From Lachnospiraceae bacterium (GTDB lineage Bacteria > Bacillota > Clostridia > Lachnospirales > Lachnospiraceae): a stretch of DNA of 64,000 nt. Positions 1-7,322 of the stretch are shown piece after piece (position 1 is the stretch's first letter; the number at the start of each line of letters is the position of its first letter). The stretch is from assembly GCA_017635395.1 (NCBI GenBank), contig JAGBLN010000058.1:1-64000 (forward strand), read 5' to 3'. The translations under genes were made by a program, and so were the position numbers. A model generated the notes under the pieces. That model was not told the DNA's origin. It saw nothing but the letters and a program-made list of their open reading frames with translations, and made no database searches.

Positions 1-18
1 ATTCTGTGTTAAATTCAT
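1..18 (-). CDS. Start of a truncated gene leaving the window
   Basis: An ATG at 18-16 on the minus strand opens a frame reading MNLTQN before the window ends. A good Shine-Dalgarno (GGAGG, plus-strand 28-32) sits nine bases upstream, so I believe this is a genuine gene start and not a chance ATG. Six codons say nothing about function. The gene follows murG on the same strand, 119 bases further on. Its ribosome site lies inside an inverted repeat described separately. Confidence 0.55.
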
Positions 19-22
19 TGTG

Positions 23-95
23 AGAAACCTCCGTAGATTATAGTTGTTTTTCATCCTGCCAAGATGAACACTCTAATCATACATAAGAGGTTTCT
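23..95 (-). promoter_or_regulatory. Inverted repeat that could mask a ribosome binding site
   Basis: On the minus strand AGAAACCTC (plus 87-95) is followed 55 bases later by its exact complement GAGGTTTCT (plus 23-31). The second arm covers the Shine-Dalgarno of the truncated gene at the left edge. In a transcript starting upstream, the two arms could pair and hide the ribosome site. The nine-base match is seen directly; the regulatory role is inference. Confidence 0.35.
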
Positions 96-137
96 TTTAT
101 TCTATTGGCGTTATTTCTGAATTACAGGAATGCTCCA

Positions 138-1229
138 TTATTTCTTTGCTTTGTTAGGGCTCTTATTCTCCACCGCTTCCTCTATAAGTTCCATGATGGC
201 AGGAATGGATCTGTACTGGGTGGACTTTTCCATATTGTCTATATAAGTTTGCTTGTTGAAATACAGATTATGTATTGCCTCTAATAATGAATCCTGATCC
301 AGATTTTCCTCATCTATCACAAGACTATAGCCCTGCTTCTCGAATGAGGCTGCATTCAGTATCTGGTCACCACGCGAATTCTTGGCTGATAGAGGGATCA
401 GTATGCTGGGAATACGGAGAGATAAAAGCTCGCTTATGGCATTTGCCCCCGCACGGGATACTACTATGTCTGTAATAGCAAAAATATCTTTAAGCTCACC
501 TTTGACATACTCGAACTGCTTGTAGCCGCTCTCCGTAAGAAGCATATTGTCCATCTTGTCCTTTCCGGTCAGATGAACTATATTGAAATCTCCCTTGAGC
601 TTAGGAAGGGCACTCCTTATTGCTTCGTTGATTGCAGCCGCTCCCTGGCTTCCGCCCATTACCAGTATCACGGGAAGTCCCGGCTCGAAACCACAGAACT
701 TATATGCTATTTCCTTATCGCCCTGCTTTAATTCCTCTCTTATGGGAGAACCAGTAAGTACTGCCTTTTTTTCAGGGAGATACTTTAATGTCTCCGGAAA
801 ATTGCAGCATACCTTCTCCGCAACGGGAATGCAAAGCTTATTTGCAAGCCCCGGAGTAAGGTCTGACTCGTGTATTATGCAGGGAATCTTTAAGGATGCT
901 GCGGCCCTGACTACAGGAACGGACACAAATCCTCCCTTTGAGAAAACCACATCGGGACGGATCTTCTTAAGTATCTTCCTTGCATCTCCGTATCCTTTTA
1001 TCACTCTGAACGGGTCGGAAAAATTCTTAGGATCAAAATACCGGCGCAGCTTTCCGGTTGATACCCCATAGTAAGGTATACCAAAATCAGAAACCAGCCT
1101 TTTCTCTATTCCATCCAATGATCCTATATAGGTTATGTCATATCCCTTTTCCTTGAGATGAGGAATAAGTGCAAGATTCGGGGTGACGTGGCCCGCAGTG
1201 CCGCCACCGGTCAATACTATTTTCTTCAT
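138..1229 (-). CDS. murG: MurG, lipid II synthase (GlcNAc transferase)
   Basis: 363 aa. MurG moves GlcNAc from UDP-GlcNAc onto lipid I at the inner face of the membrane, giving lipid II for peptidoglycan. The N-terminal glycine-rich loop GGGTAGHVTPNLAL, the central GGSQGAAAINEAI segment and the nucleotide-binding stretch VSRAGANAISELLSL are all present, and the length is normal for the family. I start at 1229 (MKKIVLTGG); the in-frame ATG seven codons earlier at 1250 has no ribosome site. It lies apart from any division and cell wall cluster, at the 3' end of the FHA/kinase operon. A strong hairpin at 1260-1301 separates it from the vWA gene, so it may be only partly co-transcribed with that operon. 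Confidence 0.93.
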   Translation of the reverse strand: MKKIVLTGGGTAGHVTPNLALIPHLKEKGYDITYIGSLDGIEKRLVSDFGIPYYGVSTGKLRRYFDPKNFSDPFRVIKGYGDARKILKKIRPDVVFSKGGFVSVPVVRAAASLKIPCIIHESDLTPGLANKLCIPVAEKVCCNFPETLKYLPEKKAVLTGSPIREELKQGDKEIAYKFCGFEPGLPVILVMGGSQGAAAINEAIRSALPKLKGDFNIVHLTGKDKMDNMLLTESGYKQFEYVKGELKDIFAITDIVVSRAGANAISELLSLRIPSILIPLSAKNSRGDQILNAASFEKQGYSLVIDEENLDQDSLLEAIHNLYFNKQTYIDNMEKSTQYRSIPAIMELIEEAVENKSPNKAKK

Positions 1230-1259
1230 GCTTTCTGCTTTCTGCCGCATTTTATGCAG

Positions 1260-1301
1260 CGTTGCATGGAGAACCGCTTAATCAGATTCTCCGCTGCAAC
1301 G
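1260..1301 (-). promoter_or_regulatory. Intercistronic hairpin before murG
   Basis: CGTTGCA and GGAGAA arms pair with TTCTCC and TGCAACG around a loop of about 14 bases, giving a stem of roughly 13 pairs with small bulges. No U-run follows on the minus strand, so it looks more like a processing or attenuation hairpin between the vWA gene and murG than a full intrinsic terminator. Confidence 0.5.
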
Positions 1302-1334
1302 AAGATTATTTCTTTAGTCATTCAAGCGCACAGC

Positions 1335-3314
1335 TTAGAAGCGCAGGGTAAATTCTGCCTCGCCTACTGAAATGACGTCACCGCTTCGAAGTACATTCTG
1401 TCCCTGTATTCGGATGCCACCGACAGCAACCGCTGAGGTAGTGCCTTCATCCACGATATATACATGACCTTCACGAACTATCAACTGTGCTGCCACAGGA
1501 GTCATATCCTCAGCTGCAAAGCGGATATCACATCCGGATCCGCTTCCTATGGTTGTCAGATCGGTAAGCTCAAAATTCACGGGACCGTCATAGGTTCCGG
1601 AATAAACTTCTATTGATACTGGTATGCATGCACCTGCCGTCTTGGGTATGGGGTCCACGGGGGCAGCAACTGTCTTCGATATTGCATCCGGCGCTGCTAC
1701 GGTAGGAGAAATCTCATCCATGTCATCCGCTGCAGAAGGTACACCATCCTGAGATGCCGCTACGGTCCTTCCTATAGGTTCAGCACCCCGGTCATCCTGC
1801 TCGGGAGCGGGTCTCGGTGAAGATGCACTCTTCGGGCGTGCTTTCTTTTTCTTTTTGCTCTTACTGATAACTAAGATGAGCACTACAACAACCAGTATCA
1901 GTATGATAAGCAGAAGCACACCGCCGCCTATGGAAACCGGAAGCACCCAGCCGGGAAGACCGCTTTCTTCATCCTCGTCCTCGTCATCTTCCGTGTCATC
2001 AGCATCATTATCACTGACAGCGCCGTTTTCACTTACTGCCTCATTATCACTGACAGTATCCTCATCATCGCCGTCTTCCACATCAGTATCATCACCGTCG
2101 CCATCACCATCCGGCTTATCAGAAGGCTCATCGTCGTCTATGGGTTCAACTTCTGCAGGAGGTTCATCTCCGTTCGGCTCATCCCCGTCAGTAGGGATCA
2201 GCGTCCCCTCCGTAGGCTTTGTTCCATCGGGATCGTCGGAGGGCTTATCCTCGGGATCCTTTCCATCAGCCTCCTCTGCAAACTTTTCACTGTCGCCAAC
2301 CCTTGCATCCAGCATGGATACATTTCCGATAGCCGGATAATCCTTGGGCAGGAAGGTCTGCTCATTGCCGTCAGCATCATATACGTTGCTTATGTTTAAT
2401 GTTATGCTGAACGCGCTTGCAGGTGTCTGCTTAAGCTTGAATCCCGTGCAGTAAAGTCCCTCAAGGAAAGAAACCATGTCGGTTCCGGCATTCTTGGAAG
2501 CATTTGTGCTGTTCACAAAAGCGTGGGGACCACGTCCTACGGTAAAAGTATCCTTTGACTTGCCGGTCCATGAACCGGTACACATAGTACTTAATATAAC
2601 TTCAGGGGAATTCTGAATCTTCTCCTTGGTTTCTGCCGCAAGGTCAGCTTCCTTGCCGCTCTTAAGGTCTACCTTTCCATCCGTGATCAGTATCAGTACT
2701 ATTACGTCTCCACTTGTACGGGCATAGTCATCAAGATATGCTATAGCATCATTCACACCTGTGTAGGGATCTGTCCAGCCGCCGTCATACTTAAGATTAT
2801 CAACAGTCTTCTTTACTTCCTTTACATCAGTCATTCTTTCCTTGACCACTTTGAATTTCTGGTCAAAGGTTGAAATCGTGTAATATGCTTCATGTTTCTC
2901 CGCATTTTCGATTGCATCGACATATGACTTTATGATGTCACGCTGTTCACTGATGGAAGCGGAATTGTCTATCAGAAACATATAGTGGATGTTTGTAGAA
3001 AAGCACTCCGAAATAGGCTTCATGGTTCCAAGCTTTTCAGCCGTGGTAGCATTGGACTGAAGCGATACAGAAGCCTTGCTGAAGTCATAATCCTTGTATT
3101 CCTCGCTGGGTGAAATAAGGGCATAGAGCGAATTATCTTCACTCAGTCCGTATGCTGAAACAACCTCCGCAAGCTTTACCTCATTATCGATAAACGTTGC
3201 ATCGGTCTCGTCATAGACCGTATCCGCTGCCACTACGGGCATAAACGAATTCATGAAAGAATTCATGGATAAAGCCAGAACCGCTATCCAGCCGCATATT
3301 CTCCGTTTTGTCAT
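1335..3314 (-). CDS. Membrane-anchored vWA protein with degenerate cytoplasmic FHA tail
   Basis: 659 aa. A signal peptide (about 1-30) is followed by a von Willebrand A domain (about 108-295) with the metal-ion adhesion motif DNSAS at 116-120 and a TDG segment near 211. Next come a long Asp/Glu-rich spacer (345-452), one membrane helix (455-484), a Lys cluster and a cytoplasmic C-terminal FHA-like domain (about 565-659). The vWA domain is therefore predicted outside and the FHA inside. The FHA core has lost its phosphothreonine contacts: IGSGSG replaces the Gly-Arg turn and TPVAAQ replaces the Ser-Arg-x-His segment. The juxtamembrane linker carries GRTVAAS, SPTVAAP and SKTVAAP, a motif shared with neighbouring proteins. 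It is the last FHA-family gene of the operon, 107 bases after a PP2C gene. Ligand unknown. Confidence 0.8.
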   Translation of the reverse strand: MTKRRICGWIAVLALSMNSFMNSFMPVVAADTVYDETDATFIDNEVKLAEVVSAYGLSEDNSLYALISPSEEYKDYDFSKASVSLQSNATTAEKLGTMKPISECFSTNIHYMFLIDNSASISEQRDIIKSYVDAIENAEKHEAYYTISTFDQKFKVVKERMTDVKEVKKTVDNLKYDGGWTDPYTGVNDAIAYLDDYARTSGDVIVLILITDGKVDLKSGKEADLAAETKEKIQNSPEVILSTMCTGSWTGKSKDTFTVGRGPHAFVNSTNASKNAGTDMVSFLEGLYCTGFKLKQTPASAFSITLNISNVYDADGNEQTFLPKDYPAIGNVSMLDARVGDSEKFAEEADGKDPEDKPSDDPDGTKPTEGTLIPTDGDEPNGDEPPAEVEPIDDDEPSDKPDGDGDGDDTDVEDGDDEDTVSDNEAVSENGAVSDNDADDTEDDEDEDEESGLPGWVLPVSIGGGVLLLIILILVVVVLILVISKSKKKKKARPKSASSPRPAPEQDDRGAEPIGRTVAASQDGVPSAADDMDEISPTVAAPDAISKTVAAPVDPIPKTAGACIPVSIEVYSGTYDGPVNFELTDLTTIGSGSGCDIRFAAEDMTPVAAQLIVREGHVYIVDEGTTSAVAVGGIRIQGQNVLRSGDVISVGEAEFTLRF

Positions 3315-3364
3315 AGTTCCCCTTTCCGCCGCTTTTAAACGGCATCAATGTTCACTTTATAATT

Positions 3365-3411
3365 AAATAATTGCCCCATTTGCAGGCACGCCCACACGGT
3401 GACAATTATTT
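3365..3411. promoter_or_regulatory. Inverted repeat between PP2C and vWA genes
   Basis: AAATAATTG at 3365-3373 is exactly complementary to CAATTATTT at 3403-3411, with a 29-base G+C-rich loop and T-rich flanks. It could act as a weak terminator or attenuator inside the operon. No function is demonstrated. Confidence 0.3.
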
Positions 3412-3421
3412 TTTGTTCAAA

Positions 3422-4144
3422 TCATTTAATTATCACTGCCAGCAGCGTCAGGTTATCGTTATCGCCACTGAATCGGTCCATCATACGCATTAGGAGGCGT
3501 TCGCCCCATTCCTTTGCTGTTTCCGATTTTATAAGATCTATAGCAGCTTCTTCATCCTGGAAATGCTCCCATGCTCCATCTGAACAGAGAAGAAAAGCAT
3601 CGCCTGGCACAAGAGGATCTTCAGCACGCTCGCACTGTGGCGAATGGCGTTCCTCATTTCCAAGGGTCCTTAACAGTGATGACTGGTCATCATCCGTTGC
3701 TATCTGAGCCCTTGTGATCTCACCTGCCTTGTACTTCTTAAAAGCTACAGAGTGATCTTCAGTCACAAAAGCTATCTCGTCTTTATGGAAAAAATACAGC
3801 CTGGAATCACCCACATGGGCCCAGCAGGCATTTTCTCCGTCAATAGCAAGTGAGACCACAGTGCTTTTCAGCACTGTGTCCCGCTCTTTCTGAATCTCAA
3901 GTATTTTTTTGTTTGACTCTTCAATTATGCTCTCAAGCCAGGCGGGACGGTCTTCACACGTCTCGCTCCAGCCCTCCAGCATAGTATCACAGACACACGC
4001 CGAAGCTACTTCGCCAAGCGCATGTCCGCCAAGGCCATCCGCAACAATGAAGAGACCATGGTCATCCATAACGGCATGACCTACGGCGTCCTCATTGTAA
4101 CTGCGTCCACCCTGATTTGTAAATTCATATACATCGAAATACAT
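3422..4144 (-). CDS. PP2C-family Ser/Thr protein phosphatase A
   Basis: 240 aa, the size of a bare bacterial PP2C domain (PrpC/Stp type). It should remove phosphate from Ser/Thr residues in the cytoplasm using two metal ions. The motifs are intact: RSYNEDA (14-20), VADGLGGH with the metal Asp at 36, HVGDSRLYF, TEDHS, LLCSDGAWEH and the C-terminal GDNDNLTL. No signal peptide or membrane segment is seen. Its ATG overlaps the stop of the upstream protease-FHA gene by one base (TAATG), so the two are translationally coupled. The neighbourhood makes the three kinases and the FHA-bound phosphosites its likely substrates; this is inference. Confidence 0.9.
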   Translation of the reverse strand: MYFDVYEFTNQGGRSYNEDAVGHAVMDDHGLFIVADGLGGHALGEVASACVCDTMLEGWSETCEDRPAWLESIIEESNKKILEIQKERDTVLKSTVVSLAIDGENACWAHVGDSRLYFFHKDEIAFVTEDHSVAFKKYKAGEITRAQIATDDDQSSLLRTLGNEERHSPQCERAEDPLVPGDAFLLCSDGAWEHFQDEEAAIDLIKSETAKEWGERLLMRMMDRFSGDNDNLTLLAVIIK

Positions 4145-5700
4145 TATACAAGCTCAACCTTTACTACATTTGCCTTATCACCAACGCAGAAGCTGTCACC
4201 GGAATGCAGACGATAAGGTGCATTAGGCGCAAGCTTTGTTCCATTCATAAGGATTGTTCCGTATGTGGAACGAAGGTCGGTAATAATGAAATCATTTGTT
4301 GCAGCATCGAATGATACAGTACAATGACGTCCGCTGACACCAACAGTACCTTCCTTATAAACAATTGCACAGCTTGAAGGATCACGGCCGATCATGAGAG
4401 GTGTTGAACCTACAGGATAGCTCTTACCGCCATGCTGTGTATCCATAGGACGGATCATAGCCTTCTTCTGCTGTGACTGTGCAACCTGCTGCTGCATCTG
4501 AGCCATCTGAGCCTGGTTCTGGGCCTGCATCTGCTGCATCTGCTGCTGATTCTGCTGCTGCATCTGCTGCATTTCCTTCTTGTCCTTCTTGCCCTTAGCT
4601 ACGAATGCAACGATTATTATGATGATAACCAGAACTACCGCAAGAACAACGACTACACCGATTACGATCCAAACCCATACAGGTACGCCGCCTTCTTTGT
4701 CCTTATCATTACCACCATCATCGGGAGGAGTTACAAGTCCGCCCTCATCACCTTCACCATCACCATTACCATCACTTAAGCTCGGGCCGTCATCACTGCT
4801 GCTGCTGCCTGCTGTTGTTGAATAAGGAATATTATTCTTGTCAAGAAAACGTGTCAGTTCAGTACCGCTGATAGCATAGTAATCTACTTCTATCTGATCA
4901 GCGTAAGGCATATTGGACTCAACGTTTGTATTTACACCAATAACATAACCGTCTTCGGTAACAAGTGGTCCGCCGGAATTACCATGCTGGATGGTAGCAT
5001 CGATATTGAGACGCTCTACACCCACACCTTCATTAACAACTATCTTGTTTAATGATCCCTTATGTACTGTACAGTCACGGATATCAAAGTGGCTGGCACT
5101 TGTGAAATCATTATCGGAATTTCCGGGGAAGCCCGCACTCCATACATCAGTTCCTACCATTGAGTCATCGGGCTCCATGATGGGAAGAGGAACTCTCTGG
5201 TCAGTAGCATCACGGAGACGAAGCACTGCAAGGTCAACCTTTTCAACTGAACCGTAGCAGTCTACATATGCTACATCATAATCCTTGTCGCTGTAATATA
5301 CTCTCAGCTCAGTACTTTCCGAATAAAGAACTACGTCATATCCCTGATACATCTGACCAGTCCAGAGATAATATCCGCCGCCCTCGCCCGCGTATTCTAC
5401 ATACTCCTGGACAACGTGATAGTTTGTTACGATATAGGAAGGATCCTCTCCATTCTCACCGACAAAGAAACCACTACCGCTTGAATATGCGACATCACCC
5501 AGATCCTGTACCCACTGATAATCCCATCCGTCAGTTATGTAGAATGCGGCATTCTTCAGATAGAACACCACCGGAACTACACCGTTCCTGACTTCGTTTA
5601 CATCTGCCCTTGCCTCGATCTTCGGGATTGAAATGCTCATCAGCACTACAACAAGCGCTGCGAACATACCAAAAAACCGGGATAGCTGCCTTCTCTTCAT
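4144..5700 (-). CDS. Trypsin-like protease, TM, Gln-rich coil and FHA domain
   Basis: 518 aa. Signal peptide (about 1-32), then an S1 (HtrA-like) protease domain with an intact triad: His95 in TNYHVV, Asp156 in VDLAVL and Ser242 in HGNSGGP. A Gly/Asp spacer, one membrane helix (340-367), a Lys stop-transfer stretch, a Gln/Met-rich coiled coil (376-410) and a C-terminal FHA domain (430-518) follow. The FHA keeps its key residues (GR at 437-438, SGRH at 455-458, STYGT). Topology is therefore protease outside and phosphothreonine reader inside, joined through the membrane. There is no PDZ domain, unlike DegP/HtrA. The gene sits between the two phosphatase genes, overlapping the downstream one by one base, and has a good GGAGGG site 34 bases after the upstream gene. 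Confidence 0.88.
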   Translation of the reverse strand: MKRRQLSRFFGMFAALVVVLMSISIPKIEARADVNEVRNGVVPVVFYLKNAAFYITDGWDYQWVQDLGDVAYSSGSGFFVGENGEDPSYIVTNYHVVQEYVEYAGEGGGYYLWTGQMYQGYDVVLYSESTELRVYYSDKDYDVAYVDCYGSVEKVDLAVLRLRDATDQRVPLPIMEPDDSMVGTDVWSAGFPGNSDNDFTSASHFDIRDCTVHKGSLNKIVVNEGVGVERLNIDATIQHGNSGGPLVTEDGYVIGVNTNVESNMPYADQIEVDYYAISGTELTRFLDKNNIPYSTTAGSSSSDDGPSLSDGNGDGEGDEGGLVTPPDDGGNDKDKEGGVPVWVWIVIGVVVVLAVVLVIIIIIVAFVAKGKKDKKEMQQMQQQNQQQMQQMQAQNQAQMAQMQQQVAQSQQKKAMIRPMDTQHGGKSYPVGSTPLMIGRDPSSCAIVYKEGTVGVSGRHCTVSFDAATNDFIITDLRSTYGTILMNGTKLAPNAPYRLHSGDSFCVGDKANVVKVELV

Positions 5701-5734
5701 AAAATCTTCCCTCCTGCTCCTTTTTTGTTTTTAT

Positions 5735-6499
5735 TTAATAAACACACTTCACAATAAGTGCAGTGTAATTATCCTGAAACTGTCTTGCATGAATTACAAG
5801 CCTCTGTTCTAACTGCTGGCACATGGCACGCTCTGACTTAAATGAAAGAGCTGTCTTAAGCTCATCCTCATCCAGCACTCCCCCCACTCCGTCCGAGCAG
5901 GCAAGCAGTATGTCGCCTTCCTTAAGCGGCAAGGGACGTACGCATGCATCCACGTCATCCATACCGATTTTTCCAAGGAACTGTGTCAGCGCCGTAGCCT
6001 CATCCACCTCACGGCAAGCCTTACCGTCAAGGTTTCCGCAACGTATAGCAGACAGATACTCATCGTGGAATACATTGTGTTCCTGATTAAGCCTGTAAAG
6101 CCCGTCTCCACGCTTTAAGAACAGGAAGCTGTCACCTACGCTGGCAAAATACAGTTTTTCCTCATAGATAATGCATACGATTGCCGTGGAACCGCCATCG
6201 CCGCCGATAACTTCCTCAACTGCCTCTGATGCAGCAAAAACCGCATTCTTAAGCTGAGGTGCCAGATCCGCCTGCCTGTCCATTGCGGCAAAGGATGCCC
6301 TCATGCTCTGTACAGCAGTTTCGCTGGCCAGCTTTCCGTCTTTCATTCCGCCCATGCCATCAAAAACCGCAAACAGAAGCCCTTCTTCCTTAAGCTTCAT
6401 CACATCGAAAGCATTGGCAGTGGTAAAGGAATCCTCCTGTCTCGCCCTGGCGCCTACGCCCTGCATATTAGCAAGCCTGTAACCTAAATGACGCTCCAT
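5735..6499 (-). CDS. PP2C-family Ser/Thr protein phosphatase B
   Basis: 254 aa cytoplasmic PP2C-like phosphatase. Motifs seen are ARQEDSF, AVFDGMGGM (metal Asp), ASVGDSFLF, LNQEHN, LLACSDGVGG and FQDNYTALIV near the C-terminus. It differs from phosphatase A in the first motif (QED for NED) and in the last (DNYTA), so the two may divide substrates or metal preference. Its start codon overlaps the stop of the upstream FHA gene (TAATG), meaning the FHA protein and phosphatase are made together. Two phosphatases of the same family in one operon is unusual; most kinase/phosphatase pairs have one. Confidence 0.88.
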   Translation of the reverse strand: MERHLGYRLANMQGVGARARQEDSFTTANAFDVMKLKEEGLLFAVFDGMGGMKDGKLASETAVQSMRASFAAMDRQADLAPQLKNAVFAASEAVEEVIGGDGGSTAIVCIIYEEKLYFASVGDSFLFLKRGDGLYRLNQEHNVFHDEYLSAIRCGNLDGKACREVDEATALTQFLGKIGMDDVDACVRPLPLKEGDILLACSDGVGGVLDEDELKTALSFKSERAMCQQLEQRLVIHARQFQDNYTALIVKCVY

Positions 6500-7278
6500 T
6501 AATTGTCTCCCTTCGAAGCAAGACCATTACGCCATGTAAACATCTCGCTGCAAAATGCAGTAAATATGAACTTGCTCTCTCCCAGCTCTATGATATCACC
6601 GGTCTCAAGAATGGTCGGCACATATATAGGCTCTTCATTTACGTATATGCTGTTTGTGCTCTCTGCCGGAATCAGATGGTACTTATTGTGCTTCTCATCA
6701 TAGGCAAGCCTTGCATGGTTGTCACGGGAGATAGTATTGTCCCCCTTTATGCAGACATCCATCTTATCGGAACGACCTATGGTGTTATTCTTTGCAAAAA
6801 GCCTGAAATCCTTGCCCTTATTTACACCTTCTATGCAAACAAGCCAGCCTACAACAGGCTCTGAAGACATGCTTCTGCTCATAACAGCAACTGTCTTGCC
6901 GGTATCCTTCTTGCTGTCATCCTCCTCTGCTTCAGCGTCCTTCTTCTTGGAATAGCCAGAGGGAGCAACTGTTGCGCCTACTTCCTCCATTCCGTATCCG
7001 CCGGAAGGTGAAGGGCTGCTTGAAGGTCCCATACCTGCACCAACTGTTTTTCCTATTTCAGCGCTTCCGCCGTATCCGCCTGCAGGGGCTGCATATCCGG
7101 CGCCGTTTCCGTAGCCCGGTGCTACTGTAGAGCCGAAACCGGGTGCCACTGTAGCGCCATAGCTGTCAGCACCGCCTCCGCCAAACTCGACACGGTTTAT
7201 GCTTCCGCCACAATACGGGCAGGATCCATACTGATCCGTGTCATAAAGATGTCCGTTTGCACATTCGATAACTGCCAT
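6499..7278 (-). CDS. Zinc-ribbon FHA-domain adaptor protein
   Basis: 259 aa, no signal or membrane segment, so cytoplasmic. The N-terminus has a small zinc-ribbon (Cys6, His10, Cys20, Cys23: CANGHLY and CPYCGG). A long Gly/Pro/Ser-rich disordered linker (about 35-150) follows, then a C-terminal FHA domain (about 150-245). The FHA keeps the phosphothreonine-binding residues in IGRSDKMD, SRDNHARL and TNSIYVNEE. The linker holds five copies of a G-x-T-V-A/G motif, which also occurs in the linkers of the vWA protein and the kinases. The likely role is a soluble adaptor whose linker threonines are phosphorylated and whose FHA binds phosphorylated partners. The ribosome site AAGGAGGAGA is strong and the gene lies 44 bases after kinase 1. 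Confidence 0.86.
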   Translation of the reverse strand: MAVIECANGHLYDTDQYGSCPYCGGSINRVEFGGGGADSYGATVAPGFGSTVAPGYGNGAGYAAPAGGYGGSAEIGKTVGAGMGPSSSPSPSGGYGMEEVGATVAPSGYSKKKDAEAEEDDSKKDTGKTVAVMSRSMSSEPVVGWLVCIEGVNKGKDFRLFAKNNTIGRSDKMDVCIKGDNTISRDNHARLAYDEKHNKYHLIPAESTNSIYVNEEPIYVPTILETGDIIELGESKFIFTAFCSEMFTWRNGLASKGDN

Positions 7279-7322
7279 AACTCTCCTCCTTGAAATATAG
7301 TTTAATAGTATCCAGGTCTAAA

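Noticed and set aside
1855..2340. Ser-rich plus-strand open frame opposite the vWA gene
   Set aside because: It is the antisense reading of the Asp/Glu-rich linker, lacks a ribosome site, and the minus-strand gene has clear domains.
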